This document shows, in pieces, positions 8,194 to 18,600 of a stretch of 64,000 nucleotides of DNA (positions are counted from its first letter, which is position 1; each line of letters opens with the position of its first letter). The notes beneath the pieces are model-generated. The model made no database searches. It saw nothing but the letters and a program-made list of their open reading frames with translations, and was not told the origin of the DNA. The translations under genes and the position numbers were made by a program. Source of the stretch: an uncultured Verrucomicrobiota bacterium (GTDB lineage Bacteria; Verrucomicrobiota; Verrucomicrobiia; Limisphaerales; UBA1412); the NCBI GenBank assembly GCA_944389455.1, contig CALXMK010000013.1, positions 19,251-83,250 of the forward strand. Direction: 5' to 3'.

Positions 8194-8859
8194 CTACCCC
8201 TTAATGGGGGCTTGCTGGGAAGCTTGTTTCATTTCTACCATATCACCGGTGCATACCCAGCATTTCACACCGATTTTACCATACAGAGTTTTCGCTTCCG
8301 CGAAACCATAGTCAATGTTCGCGCGCAGAGTGTGCAGCGGTACACGTCCTTCATGATAATTCTCAGAACGCGCCAACTCCGCACCACCCAAACGGCCCGA
8401 ACAGCGAATCTTTACTCCCTGAGCACCGGCATCCATTACAGTTTGAATGGATTTCTTCATCGCGCGCCGAAAAGCTACACGGCGCTCCAGCTGCTGGGCG
8501 ATATTCTCGGCTACCAACTGTGCGTTCATTTCAGGTTTCTTAATCTCCTGAATTTCCACATACACTTCCTTATTAGTCATCTTAGAGAGCTCTTCCTTCA
8601 TTTTGTCGATCTCTGCGCCTTTACGGCCAATGACCAATCCCGGACGTGCTGTAAGGATTGTAACACGGCAGCGGGCTCCCGCACGTTCAATATTTATACG
8701 CGGAACTGATGCCGATTCAAGTTTTGTCTTTAAAAATTGTCTGATCTTCGCGTCTTCGACAAGAAGCTTGCTAAATTCACTCTTGGAAGCATACCAACGT
8801 GAGCGCCAGTCCTTATTTAAGGGGATTCTCAGCCCAATCGGATTAGTTTTTTGTCCCAT
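8194..8859 (-). CDS. rpsC: 30S ribosomal protein S3
   Basis: A 221-residue S3 with MGQKTNPIGLRIPLNKDWRS at the start, the KH domain with GLVIGRKGAEIDKMKEEL (GxxG loop near 80), and the C-terminal IRCSGRLGGAELARSE and GEVPLHTLRA-like GRVPLHTLRANIDYGFAEA. S3 forms part of the mRNA entry helicase with S4 and S5. It starts 5 nt after rplV. Confidence 0.99.
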   Translation of the reverse strand: MGQKTNPIGLRIPLNKDWRSRWYASKSEFSKLLVEDAKIRQFLKTKLESASVPRINIERAGARCRVTILTARPGLVIGRKGAEIDKMKEELSKMTNKEVYVEIQEIKKPEMNAQLVAENIAQQLERRVAFRRAMKKSIQTVMDAGAQGVKIRCSGRLGGAELARSENYHEGRVPLHTLRANIDYGFAEAKTLYGKIGVKCWVCTGDMVEMKQASQQAPIKG

Positions 8860-8864
8860 ACCTG

Positions 8865-9212
8865 TTAATTATTTTTGCTACTAATATCAGATAATACTAT
8901 GCGAACATTGCATCCCCTCTTGAGAATGTGTCCGGCAGAACCACGAGCTTTGGGGCGAAAACGCTTGTAAGTAGGCGCCGCTCCAGCTACAGATTCAACT
9001 ATCCAGAGAGATCCCTCATCCAGACCAAAATTATTGACTGCATTGGCAATAGCAGATTTAAGAGTCGCCAATACAGCACGAGCAGATTTCCGGGGTACAT
9101 ACCCTAATATCGCACGAGCCTCTACTGCACGCATTCCATGAATCTGCCGAGTAACCTCGCGCATTTTCTGCGAAGACATACGGATATTCTTTGTAACAGC
9201 ACAAACTTTCAT
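8865..9212 (-). CDS. rplV: 50S ribosomal protein L22
   Basis: A 115-residue L22. The N-terminus KNIRMSSQKMREVTRQIHG corresponds to the conserved RxSxxKxR segment, and the beta-hairpin that lines the peptide exit tunnel is APTYKRFRPKARGSAGHILKRGCNVRIVLSD. Spacing is 5 nt to both neighbours, rpsS and rpsC. Confidence 0.98.
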   Translation of the reverse strand: MKVCAVTKNIRMSSQKMREVTRQIHGMRAVEARAILGYVPRKSARAVLATLKSAIANAVNNFGLDEGSLWIVESVAGAAPTYKRFRPKARGSAGHILKRGCNVRIVLSDISSKNN

Positions 9213-9217
9213 ACCTT

Positions 9218-9499
9218 CTACTTAGCCTCCGCCTTCGCTGTATGTGCTCCGTGTTTCTTGAATGTGCGGGTCAGAGCAAATTCACCCAGGCGATGTCCCA
9301 CCATATTTTCAGTAATGAATATCGGTAAAAACATACGACCATTGTGCACATTAATCGTCAACCCCACAAACTCAGGGGTTACCATTGAGCGTCTCGACCA
9401 GGTTTTGATCGGCTTCTTGGAAGAAGCTTTACTCATCTTCTCTACTTTCTCCATTAAGGAGGGATCCACAAATGGACCTTTTTTAATTGAACGTCCCAT
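9218..9499 (-). CDS. rpsS: 30S ribosomal protein S19
   Basis: A 93-residue S19 that opens [20 protein letters not shown] and includes [54 protein letters not shown], the strongly conserved 30S head sequence that forms a heterodimer with S13. The length is standard, 7 nt after rplB and 5 nt before rplV. Confidence 0.99.
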   Translation of the reverse strand: MGRSIKKGPFVDPSLMEKVEKMSKASSKKPIKTWSRRSMVTPEFVGLTINVHNGRMFLPIFITENMVGHRLGEFALTRTFKKHGAHTAKAEAK

Positions 9500-9506
9500 A
9501 TCCTAA

Positions 9507-10352
9507 CTATTTTGTTTTCATCGGACGTCCATCACGTCGCGTCACGATGTAGCGATTTGAATACTTCACCTTCTTGCGGGTCTTGAATCCGCGAGTTACA
9601 ACGCCCCACGGCGTCACAGGGTGTCCGCCGCCAGCTGTCTTGCCTGCACCACCACCCATCGGGTGATCCACAGGATTCTTAGCTACTGCTCTGGAGAGAG
9701 GTCTGCGCCCTAAATGACGAGAACGTCCCGCCTTGCCCAGAACAATATTTTCATGGTCTGTGTTGCCAATCTGGCCTAAAGTCGCTGAACAGATTTCTTT
9801 GACCTTACGGATTTCTCCCGAGGGCAAACGTACCTGCGCATATCCATCGGAACGGGACATCAATGTAGCCATTCCACCAGCGGCACGAACCAACTGACCT
9901 CCTTTGCCAGGAATCAACTCAATATTATGAATAATGGAACCGATCGGAATATTTTTGAGTGGCAAGCTGTTGCCCACTTCCGCGGGAGCTTCTGGGCCAT
10001 TGGCCACACGGGCTCCTACTTTCAAGCCCAATGGAGCAATGATATAGCGCTTCTCTCCATCCTTATATTCCAACAGCGCCAAGTATGCCGAACGAAGCGG
10101 ATCATATTCAATTCCCAATACACGGGCATCCACATCAAATTTATTACGGCGAAAATCCACCAAACGGATCTTCTGTTTGTGTCCGCCTCCGCGTCCGCGT
10201 GCTGTCACACGGCCTTGGCTGTTGCGGCCACCGGTTTTTTTGCGAATCTGAACCAGTTTCTTCTCTGGCCTATCCTTGGTAATCTCCTCAAAAGAAGATA
10301 CCGTCAGGTACCTTAACGAAGGAGTTAAAGGTTTAAAAGTTTTAACAGGCAT
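9507..10352 (-). CDS. rplB: 50S ribosomal protein L2
   Basis: A 281-residue L2 with an N-terminal [15 protein letters not shown], the [30 protein letters not shown] segment, and the catalytic-centre loop [28 protein letters not shown]. The conserved His of that loop ([10 protein letters not shown]), needed for peptidyl-transferase assembly, is present. Length and order are standard (4 nt to rplW). Confidence 0.99.
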   Translation of the reverse strand: MPVKTFKPLTPSLRYLTVSSFEEITKDRPEKKLVQIRKKTGGRNSQGRVTARGRGGGHKQKIRLVDFRRNKFDVDARVLGIEYDPLRSAYLALLEYKDGEKRYIIAPLGLKVGARVANGPEAPAEVGNSLPLKNIPIGSIIHNIELIPGKGGQLVRAAGGMATLMSRSDGYAQVRLPSGEIRKVKEICSATLGQIGNTDHENIVLGKAGRSRHLGRRPLSRAVAKNPVDHPMGGGAGKTAGGGHPVTPWGVVTRGFKTRKKVKYSNRYIVTRRDGRPMKTK

Positions 10353-10356
10353 AGTT

Positions 10357-10635
10357 CTAAGTTAATATAATTTTATCGCCTTGTTTTAATGTTACGATGG
10401 CTTTTTTCCACGAAGATGTCCAACCGGCATGCTTTGTCCTTTGACGGCGAAGCTTGCCACGAACGTTCATAGTATTGACCTTGACAACCTTGACTTTGAA
10501 TAATTCTTCAACTGCTTGGCGAATCTGAATTTTTGTCGCCCTCTTATCAGCAACCAGAATATATTTATTCATCGCACTCTGGGCTGTCCCCTTTTCGGTG
10601 ATACGCACCGTCTTAATAATATCAAAAGAATTCAT
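10357..10635 (-). CDS. rplW: 50S ribosomal protein L23
   Basis: A 92-residue L23 recognised by [21 protein letters not shown], then [33 protein letters not shown]23 is the main docking site for trigger factor and SRP at the tunnel exit. Gaps are only 2 nt to rplD and 4 nt to rplB, so translation is probably coupled. Confidence 0.98.
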   Translation of the reverse strand: MNSFDIIKTVRITEKGTAQSAMNKYILVADKRATKIQIRQAVEELFKVKVVKVNTMNVRGKLRRQRTKHAGWTSSWKKAIVTLKQGDKIILT

Positions 10636-10637
10636 TT

Positions 10638-11294
10638 TTACTTAGTGATGATGCGTCCCTCTAAATCAGACCAGGCCTTCCTGGTCACTACAATTTTAGG
10701 ATAGGCTACAATATCATATGTATTGACTGTAGCACTCCCTACTACTTTGACCTTCTGTACATTCTTGCTAGCAAGACAGAAGTTCTCGTTAATATCATCC
10801 TTCATTGAGGCAATGAAGAGAACTTTCTCTCCGTACAACCCCAAATCCTTGAGAACCTGCACAAACTGACCTGTCTTATGAGATTGCATCTTCATCTCAT
10901 CTAACGCAATCAAAGCATTTTCAGCCACTCTCTTGCTAAGAACCTTCTGGAAAGCCAAACGACCCACCTTACGATTAACTTTCTTAGAGTAATCACGAGG
11001 CTTCGGGCCAAAGACCACACCGCCACCAGCCCATAAAGGTGAAGCAAAAGAACCTGCACGAGCACGTCCAGTTCCCTTCTGTCTCCATGGTTTCTTTCCG
11101 GAACCGGCTACCTCTCCCATCGTCTTGGTACAAGCAGTACCAGAACGTCTGGCTGCACGAATAGCAGTTATTACCTCATGGGCAGCCTGGGTGCCAATCA
11201 ATTTAGTTCCAAGGGTCTCAAAACGATCTAGCGCTTCGCTGATTTGCAACTCACCCTGGGAATTACCCTGTAAATCTTTTACAGCAATATTCAT
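10638..11294 (-). CDS. rplD: 50S ribosomal protein L4
   Basis: A 218-residue L4. The tunnel-lining extended loop is TKTMGEVAGSGKKPWRQKGTGRARAGSFASPLWAGGGVVFGPKPRDYS (residues about 60-105), followed by the globular domain with LPKKVRR-like KKVNRKVGRLAFQKVL. In enterobacteria L4 also represses the S10 operon; no equivalent leader could be assigned here because rpsJ follows fusA without an evident promoter. It is 15 nt from rplC. Confidence 0.98.
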   Translation of the reverse strand: MNIAVKDLQGNSQGELQISEALDRFETLGTKLIGTQAAHEVITAIRAARRSGTACTKTMGEVAGSGKKPWRQKGTGRARAGSFASPLWAGGGVVFGPKPRDYSKKVNRKVGRLAFQKVLSKRVAENALIALDEMKMQSHKTGQFVQVLKDLGLYGEKVLFIASMKDDINENFCLASKNVQKVKVVGSATVNTYDIVAYPKIVVTRKAWSDLEGRIITK

Positions 11295-11309
11295 CTTCAG
11301 CTCTATCTC

Positions 11310-11960
11310 CTACTTCGCGGCTGCTGCCTTTTTGGGTTTCTTCTTGGACTCACGAATGATCACATAATCACCCTCTGAACCGGGCATAGAACCGCGGATC
11401 AGGAGTACGTTATCTTCTGGAAGCACTCCCGCTACCTGTAGATTCTGCACAGTACGGCGAACCTGCCCCATGTGTCCGGGCTCTTTGGTTCCTTTGGCAA
11501 CTGTACCAGGGAACAAACGACATCCCAATGCACCCGTTCTGCGTTTCCATCCTTTTGCACCATGGGTTGCAGGACCTCCGCGGAAATCATAGCGCTTGAC
11601 TACGCCTTCAAAACCGCGACCTTTGGTTATACCAATACAATCCACATAATCACCCTGTGCAAACACATCTACATTGAGTACATCTCCCTGCTTTACTTCC
11701 AGAGAAAAATCACGGAATTCACGCAGTTTCTTCACCGGAGCTGCATTATGCTTCTTAAAATGACCATTCAATGCCTTATTAACCCGAGATTCCTTCTGAT
11801 CATCAAATCCCAGCTGCACTGCGCTGTAGCCATCTTTCTCAACAGTCTTGCACTGCACCACACGATTTGGACCCGCTAACACTACCGTAACGGGTACAAT
11901 CTTGCCTTCAGCATCATAAATGCGGGTGTGGCCAAGTTTCTTTCCAATTAAACCTACCAT
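11310..11960 (-). CDS. rplC: 50S ribosomal protein L3
   Basis: A 216-residue L3 that opens GLIGKKLGHTRIYDAEGKIV and contains ITKGRGFEGVVKRYDFRGGPATHGAKGWKRRTGALGCRLFPGTVAKGTKEPGHMG, the loop reaching the peptidyl-transferase centre. The Gln that PrmB methylates in enterobacteria would lie around the ATHGAKGWKRR-TGALG loop, but a Gly occupies that site here. It is 7 nt after rpsJ. Confidence 0.98.
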   Translation of the reverse strand: MVGLIGKKLGHTRIYDAEGKIVPVTVVLAGPNRVVQCKTVEKDGYSAVQLGFDDQKESRVNKALNGHFKKHNAAPVKKLREFRDFSLEVKQGDVLNVDVFAQGDYVDCIGITKGRGFEGVVKRYDFRGGPATHGAKGWKRRTGALGCRLFPGTVAKGTKEPGHMGQVRRTVQNLQVAGVLPEDNVLLIRGSMPGSEGDYVIIRESKKKPKKAAAAK

Positions 11961-11967
11961 AACTTAC

Positions 11968-12276
11968 CTATATTTTGACGGTGATGAATACACCCGCAGG
12001 AAGATTGAGCTTCTTCAATTCATCTACGGTCTTTGCAGTCGGATCAAGAATATCTAATAAGCGCTTGTGCGTTCTTTGCTCAAACGTCTCTTGTGATTTC
12101 TTGTCCGCGTGAGGAGACCTCTGCACGGTATAGCGTTCCACGCGCATCGGCAGAGGGATCGGGCCTGCCACTCGAGCACCAGTCCTCTTGACAGTATCTA
12201 CGATTTCACTCGCAGACTGATCAATGACACGGTGGTCATAGGCCTTAAGCCTGATTCTAATTCTTTGTCCAGCCAT
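11968..12276 (-). CDS. rpsJ: 30S ribosomal protein S10
   Basis: A 102-residue S10 with [20 protein letters not shown] at the start, [39 protein letters not shown], and the [13 protein letters not shown] end. It forms part of the 30S head and doubles as NusE in antitermination, with NusG also in this cluster. It follows fusA by 54 nt with no obvious terminator between them, so the S10 operon probably continues the str operon transcript. Confidence 0.99.
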   Translation of the reverse strand: MAGQRIRIRLKAYDHRVIDQSASEIVDTVKRTGARVAGPIPLPMRVERYTVQRSPHADKKSQETFEQRTHKRLLDILDPTAKTVDELKKLNLPAGVFITVKI

Positions 12277-12330
12277 ATATCTATTTTAACTATTTCTTAC
12301 TATTGGTTAAGTTTTATTTCAGCCAACAGA

Positions 12331-14583
12331 TTACACTGTCCGCGACACTTTCGGCGCGGACTTCTCTAATATAACTTCTAGCACTGAAGCCGGCACCTGT
12401 TCAAAGTGCGAAGGCTCCATTGAATACGACGCACGGCCCTTGGACAGGGACCGTATAGCCGTAGCATACCCAAACATCTGAGCAAGCGGCACTTCCGAGT
12501 TAAGCAAAGTCACATCTGCTTTAGCCTCAATAGAAGAAACCTTCCCTCTTCTGCGTGATAAATCACCCAGAATATCGCCCTGATATTCATCAGGTGTGCT
12601 GACCTCAACCCGCATGACGGGCTCAAGAACAGTAGGATTAGCATGTTTTACTGCATCTTTCAAGGCAAAAATTCCAGCCATTTTAAATGCGAGCTCACTC
12701 GAGTCCACCTCGTGATAGGATCCTTCCAAGATCGCAACCTTCAAATCTACTAGCGGATACCCCGCTAATACCCCGCTATCAATGGCTTCCTGTATACCAG
12801 CCATTGTAGGAGCAATATACTCCTTGGGAATTGTTCCGCCTACCACTTTGCTGACAATTTCAATGCCCGCTCCGCGTGTATTAGGCTCTATACTAATGAT
12901 TGCATGACCATATTGACCTCTTCCGCCAGATTGACGAACAAATTTACCTTCGCCACGGGCGGATTTGGTGATCGTTTCACGATAAGCAATTTGGGGTTCA
13001 CCGACAAAGGCCTCCACCTTGAATTCACGCAACAATCTATCACGAATAATATCAAGATGCAGTTCACCCATACCGGCAATGATGAGTTGTCCTGTCTCTT
13101 CGTTAGTAAAACAACGGAAAGTAGGATCTTCCTCAGAAAGTCTTTGCAAAGCGGAAGTCAATCTCTCACGATCCGCTTTTGTCTTCGGCTCTACCGCCAT
13201 GCTGATAACAGGCTCTGGGAAGGTAGGCGGTTCCAGCAGAACAGGATTCTTCTCCACACAGAGAGTATCACCTGTAGTCACATTCTTAATTCCCACGACA
13301 GCAGCAATATCCCCAGCATGAACCTTTTCCAATTCCAAACGCTCATCAGCTTGAATCATCATCAACCGATTTACGCGCTCTCTCTTGCGTAAGCGGGGAT
13401 TGTAGACCATGTCCCCTTTACTGAGGGTTCCACGATAGACACGGATGAAAACCAGTTTACCAACAAACGGATCACTCCAAAGCTTAAAGGCAAGTGCAGT
13501 AAAATCTCCATGATCAGTTGATTCAACCGGCACTTCAGTCTCTAAGTCATTGGGATCATGCCCAACAGCTGAGGGAACATCCAATGGTGAAGGCAAATAA
13601 TCTATTACCGCATCAACCAGAGGCTGAATAGCTTTCTTGCGAAAAGCCGTACCGCAAAGCACAGGGATAAACTCCAGCGCAATAGTTAATTTGCGGATAA
13701 CCTTCTTGAGCAACTCAGAAGGTACCGGCTTCTCCATAATAACCAGCTCAGCAATTTCATCATCTTTATTGGCAACAGCCTCAATGAGTTGTTCCAACGC
13801 TAGATGAGCATCATCCTTCATATCCGCAGGTATATCCGTTAATTCATAACGAAGTCCCTCCGGATCCTTAGTATCATCATAGATATAAGCCTTCTGGTTA
13901 ATTACATCTACTACTCCACGGAACTTATCTTCCTTGCCTATCGGCAGGACTACTGGATAAGCATAAGCTCCCAGCTTACGGCGCATTTCTGCCACAACGG
14001 CATTAAAATCTGCGCCTGTACGATCCATCTTATTAATGAATGCCACACGAGGAACTTTATATTTAGTAGCTTGACGCCAAACTGTTTCAGACTGAGGCTG
14101 TACACCGCCTACAGCACAAAATACCGAGACTGCTCCGTCCAATACACGCATAGAACGCTCCACCTCCGCTGTGAAGTCAACGTGTCCCGGAGTATCAATG
14201 ATATTAATGCGATGAGGAACACCAGTAAATGACTTTTTAATTCCAGGTTCTTCTTTCTGGGTCCAGTAGCAAGTAATAGCCGCAGAAGTAATTGTAATAC
14301 CTCTTTCGCGCTCTTGCTCCATCCAGTCTGTAACTGTATTCCCATCATGAACATCCCCCATTCGGTGTATTAACCCTGTATAATAGAGGATACGTTCAGT
14401 TGTAGTGGTTTTTCCTGCGTCAATATGGGCGGCAATTCCAATATTGCGTGTTCTTTCGAGCGGGTAAGCCCGGTCGGAAGCATTCGGATTCTGTACCGGA
14501 GTATTCTCCGGCTTATTATTCTCTGTACTCTGCACGAAGTAAAAAAAATTTGACAAAACGCCCCGCAAGAATTCGGGGCGCAT
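12331..14583 (-). CDS. fusA: Elongation factor G
   Basis: The translocation GTPase. G1 is [13 protein letters not shown]2 covers [10 protein letters not shown]3 DTPGHVD and G4 NKMD, followed by EF-G domains II-V ending [18 protein letters not shown]. The frame is 750 codons from the ATG at 14583, against about 700 usual. The first 16 codons coincide with a perfect 7-bp hairpin and a following U-tract (14559-14580), so the real start may be the GTG at 14535, which gives 734 residues, or lie nearer to [11 protein letters not shown]. Either way an N-terminal extension of roughly 35 polar residues before the G domain remains. rpsG lies 19 nt upstream of the long start. Confidence 0.97.
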   Translation of the reverse strand: MRPEFLRGVLSNFFYFVQSTENNKPENTPVQNPNASDRAYPLERTRNIGIAAHIDAGKTTTTERILYYTGLIHRMGDVHDGNTVTDWMEQERERGITITSAAITCYWTQKEEPGIKKSFTGVPHRINIIDTPGHVDFTAEVERSMRVLDGAVSVFCAVGGVQPQSETVWRQATKYKVPRVAFINKMDRTGADFNAVVAEMRRKLGAYAYPVVLPIGKEDKFRGVVDVINQKAYIYDDTKDPEGLRYELTDIPADMKDDAHLALEQLIEAVANKDDEIAELVIMEKPVPSELLKKVIRKLTIALEFIPVLCGTAFRKKAIQPLVDAVIDYLPSPLDVPSAVGHDPNDLETEVPVESTDHGDFTALAFKLWSDPFVGKLVFIRVYRGTLSKGDMVYNPRLRKRERVNRLMMIQADERLELEKVHAGDIAAVVGIKNVTTGDTLCVEKNPVLLEPPTFPEPVISMAVEPKTKADRERLTSALQRLSEEDPTFRCFTNEETGQLIIAGMGELHLDIIRDRLLREFKVEAFVGEPQIAYRETITKSARGEGKFVRQSGGRGQYGHAIISIEPNTRGAGIEIVSKVVGGTIPKEYIAPTMAGIQEAIDSGVLAGYPLVDLKVAILEGSYHEVDSSELAFKMAGIFALKDAVKHANPTVLEPVMRVEVSTPDEYQGDILGDLSRRRGKVSSIEAKADVTLLNSEVPLAQMFGYATAIRSLSKGRASYSMEPSHFEQVPASVLEVILEKSAPKVSRTV
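14543..14580 (-). terminator. Hairpin with U-tract between rpsG and fusA (attenuator or terminator)
   Basis: On the minus strand a perfect 7-bp stem, CGCCCCG/CGGGGCG (arms 14574-14580 and 14559-14565, 8-nt loop), is followed by TTTTG and then a run of eight T. This is the layout of an intrinsic terminator. It overlaps the first codons of the longest fusA frame, so it argues for a fusA start downstream and for attenuation of fusA and S10-operon expression after rpsG. Confidence 0.55.
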
Positions 14584-14602
14584 TTTATTCCATTAAAGGA
14601 GA

Positions 14603-15076
14603 TTACCAGCGGAAATGGGCAAAAGCCTTGTTAGCTTGGGCCATTCTGTGCATATCATCACGTTTGCGAATTGCACTGCCCTGACCCTGGGCCGCTTCAG
14701 AAATTTCATTTGCCAGGGCGTTTTTCATTGGCATTCCCTTACGGGCATCTGCCAAAGAAACAATCCAGCGGATTGCCAAAGAAATCTGGCGATCTACAGG
14801 AACTTCCAACGGCACCTGGTAGGTAGCACCGCCAACACGGCGAGCCTTTACTTCCAGACGGGGTTTAACATTATCAATGGCGCGTTGAACAATTGCCATA
14901 GGTTCAACCCCTGGATTCTTCTCGGCCAAAATATCAAAGGCACCATGTACAATCTTCTGTGCTTTTGATTTCTGACCCCACTTCATTACTTTATTTATTA
15001 AACGGGCAACCAGTACGCTGTGATATTTTCCATCCTCAGCAATGGGCCTATGTACTGCACGACGACGACGAGACAT
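14603..15076 (-). CDS. rpsG: 30S ribosomal protein S7
   Basis: A 157-residue S7 with SRRRRAVHRPIAEDGKYHS at the start, LVARLINKVMKWGQKSKAQKIVHGA, and the beta-hairpin around VGGATYQVPLEVPVDRQISLAIRWIV that lies at the E site. S7 nucleates the 16S 3' domain. rpsL is 5 nt upstream. A purine-rich AAGAAGAG, overlapping the rpsL end, could serve as its ribosome-binding site. Confidence 0.99.
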   Translation of the reverse strand: MSRRRRAVHRPIAEDGKYHSVLVARLINKVMKWGQKSKAQKIVHGAFDILAEKNPGVEPMAIVQRAIDNVKPRLEVKARRVGGATYQVPLEVPVDRQISLAIRWIVSLADARKGMPMKNALANEISEAAQGQGSAIRKRDDMHRMAQANKAFAHFRW

Positions 15077-15081
15077 ATCTA

Positions 15082-15471
15082 TTAACTCTTCTTAGCGGGC
15101 GCCTTTGGTTTTTTAACCCCATACTTAGAACGGCTTACGCGGCGTTTCTCCACTCCCGCGGTATCCAATGTACCACGGACGATATGATAACGCACACCTG
15201 GCAAATCTTTCACACGACCGCCTCTGACTAAAACAATCGAGTGTTCCTGAAGATTATGACCCTCATCAGGAATATATGCGATTACTTCGAAACCGTTAGA
15301 CAAACGAATCTTAGCTACTTTACGCATAGCTGAATTCGGTTTCTTAGGGGTACGAGTCATTACTTGCAAGCAGACCCCACGACGAAAAGGACATTTATCC
15401 AAAGCTGGAGCCTTGGATTTGTAATTCAATTTATTTCGCCCTTTACGGACGAGCTGGTTAATTGTAGGCAT
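15082..15471 (-). CDS. rpsL: 30S ribosomal protein S12
   Basis: A 129-residue S12 beginning [20 protein letters not shown], with [22 protein letters not shown] and [25 protein letters not shown]. The Lys residues that decide streptomycin sensitivity (TPKKPNS and GRVKDLPG) are the wild-type ones. Asp in KDLPG is the site methylthiolated by RimO in many bacteria. It starts 137 nt after rpoC, behind a strong hairpin. Confidence 0.99.
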   Translation of the reverse strand: MPTINQLVRKGRNKLNYKSKAPALDKCPFRRGVCLQVMTRTPKKPNSAMRKVAKIRLSNGFEVIAYIPDEGHNLQEHSIVLVRGGRVKDLPGVRYHIVRGTLDTAGVEKRRVSRSKYGVKKPKAPAKKS

Positions 15472-15567
15472 TCTTAACTATCGTTTTACCACTCCCTGCC
15501 CAGCGGCAGGAAGTTTCAGTATATCAATCTTGTGCCTTAATGGCAACTCTCTTCTTTTTCTTTTTTC

Positions 15568-15595
15568 AGTCAGAGGAGTCTATCCTCCTCTGACT
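15568..15595. other. Perfect 11-bp hairpin in the rpoC-rpsL gap
   Basis: AGTCAGAGGAG (15568-15578) and CTCCTCTGACT (15585-15595) are exact inverse complements with a 6-nt loop. It sits 13 nt after the rpoC stop. On the minus (transcribed) strand it is followed by an A-rich, not U-rich, stretch, so it is not a textbook intrinsic terminator. An RNA-processing site, a 3'-end-protecting stem or a partial terminator separating rpoBC from the str operon are the likely roles. Confidence 0.6.
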
Positions 15596-15608
15596 CAAAT
15601 TATTTTAT

Positions 15609-18600
15609 TTATTCATCATCCGAATCATCAGTCTCTGAACTGAAATTCTCCTGCGGATTTTCATATACATCTTGGGTTCCCAAAAGCTCTTTTAACTCAG
15701 AGACTTTAGATGGATTACTCGACAAATCCTCCTCACTTTTCTCCTCCTGTGGAGTATCCTCTATCGACTTAATCAATGGCTTTAATTTCACCTTCCGATA
15801 AGTCGGGAATCCTGTTCCAGCCGGAATCAAGTGTCCCATGATTACATTCTCTTTAAATCCGCGAAGCGCATCTACACGGCCTGTTGTCGCCGCTTCCGTC
15901 AAGACTTGTGTCGTATCCTGGAAAGATGCCGCACTTAAGAAAGAATCAGTCTGCAAAGATGCCTTGGTGATACCCAAAAGCACCGGCTGACCTTCAGCTG
16001 GACGTCCCCCCATCTCATCAACTCTCTTATTTTCTTCCTCAAAAGCCACACGATCCACCTGTTCTCCCCAAAGGAAAAGAGAGTCGCCCGGCTCTGTAAT
16101 GCGGACTTTACGCAGCATCTGGCGAATAATAATCTCCACATGCTTATCGTTAATCGAAACACCTTGAGTCCGGTAAACATCTTGAACCTCATTGAGCAAA
16201 TGTTCCTGAAGCTCTTGCGGACCACAAATATCCAAAATCTCATGCGGAACTACGGATCCCTCTGTCAGCTGCTGACCTTTCTTCACATAATCACCCTTAA
16301 AGACAATAATGTGCTTACCAATAGGAATCTGGTGTTCTTCCGACTCTCCCGTCTTGGGATCGGTAATAATAATAATACGTTTACCTCTCTGAGTGGGGCC
16401 CATATCTACTACACCATCAAAACGAGCTACCTCAGCGGGATCTTTCGGACGACGAGCTTCAAAAAGTTCAGCCACACGAGGAAGACCACCTGTAATATCC
16501 TTAGTCTTAGCCTGGCGGCGAGGTGTCTTGGCCAACTGACTACCTGCATAAATAATGGAATCAGGCTCTACTACAATGTGAGCTCCAGAAGGAATTGCAT
16601 AAGCACCCAATACATTATCATTTTCATCAACAATGTTAATCTGCGGACGCATATCCTCTTTATGCTCGACCACAACCAGATTTGATCCAGCAACTCCATT
16701 TTCATGCTCAACCGTAATTCCCTCTATAATATCATGGAAAACAACACGTCCATTATGCTCAGAAATAACGGGAACATTATACGGATCCCAACGAACAAGC
16801 AACTCACCCTTCTTCACCTGCGAATTTTCAGGTTTAAGAATACAGGCGCCAATAACGATCTTATGCTCTTCTAATATATCTCCACTCTCATTGGAAACCG
16901 AAATATAACCATTCTTATTCAAAACAATATGGCCGTCATCGATCTCGACAGAACGCAGATCTGCATACTTGAGCACACCATCATGATGAGCACGAATTTC
17001 AGGTTGTTTAAAAGTCTGTGAAGCCGTACCACCAATGTGGAAGGTACGCATTGTTAGCTGAGTTCCAGGCTCACCAATTGACTGAGCAGCAATAATACCT
17101 ACTGCCTCACCAATCTTAACCTTGCCACCGGTAGCCAAATTGCGTCCATAACAACATGCACAGACCCCTGAACGGCTTTCGCAAGTAAGCACGGACCGAA
17201 TCTTAACTCGCTCGATTCCATTATCATCAATCAATTTTGCAGTCGCCTCATCGATTTCAGTACCGGCAGCCACCAAAATCTGAGAAGGATTACGAGGATC
17301 AAGAATATCATCACAAGCATAACGCCCAATAATACGTTCTGTTAATTTTACTCTCTCCTCATCCCCATCAGTAATTGCCTGAACCCAAATACCATTAGTA
17401 GTACCGCAATCTTCTTCCCGAATAATAACATCCTGGGAAACATCTACCAACTTACGAGTCATATAACCAGAGTCAGCCGTCTTTAATGCCGTATCGGCTA
17501 ATCCCTTACGAGCTCCGTGCGTAGAAATAAAGTATTCCAATACAGTCAACCCCTCACGGAAATTAGACAAAATCGGATTTTCAATAATTTCACCAGAAGG
17601 TTTTGCCATCAGACCACGAACCCCAGCTAGCTGACGAACCTGTTGCTTATTACCACGAGCTCCAGAGTCAACCATCATGAAAAGAGGATTATACTCATCT
17701 TTGCCCTGATTGGCCTTAAGAGTCGTCAGCATCACGCTAGCAATCTCATCACTGCAATGAGTCCAAATATCAACCACTTTATTGTAGCGCTCACCGCTAG
17801 TAATGATACCACGCTTGAACTGCTTCTCCGTCTCATTGACCTGTTTTTGAGCCACCTCAATACGTTGATTCTTCTCTTTAGGAACAATCATATCATCAAT
17901 ACCGATGGAAACTCCCGCTCGAGTCGCATAACGGAACCCGAACTCTTTGAGTTTATCCAAAGTTTTGATTGTCATATCATGTCCGCAATGCTTGTAGCAA
18001 GCACTGATGAGAGTAGCAATTTGAGACTTGCCTGCTGTCTTGTTATAGAAACCAAGTTCCGTAGGCCAAACTTCGCTAAAAAGAACTCTTCCTACCGTTG
18101 TCTCGATTAAACGACTCTTGGAATCCCCAAATACCGTTTCAACTCCATAATCCGGATTAGCTAAAAGTATCCGTTCGTGGACCCGAATTGAACCATCAGA
18201 CCAAGCATAAATCGCTTCAAACTTATTTCCGAAAATATAAGGACGTTCTCTCTTATCAGCCGCAGTCCTAGGATCTGCCGTCAAATAATAGCATCCCAGC
18301 GTAATATCCTGTGAAGGCATCATAATCGGCTTACCACTGGATGGACTGAAAATATTATTTGAAGAGAGCATCAAAAGGCGTGCCTCTAACTGTGCCTCTA
18401 CCGAGAGGGGTACATGGACAGCCATCTGGTCACCATCAAAGTCCGCATTAAAAGCCGTACAGACCAGAGGATGAACACGGATAGCTTCTCCTTCAATCAA
18501 TACTGGTTCAAAAGCCTGAATAGAAAGTCTGTGCAGGGTAGGTGCACGGTTCAGCAACACCGTATGCCCGCGGGTAACCTCCTCCAAAACATCCCATACT

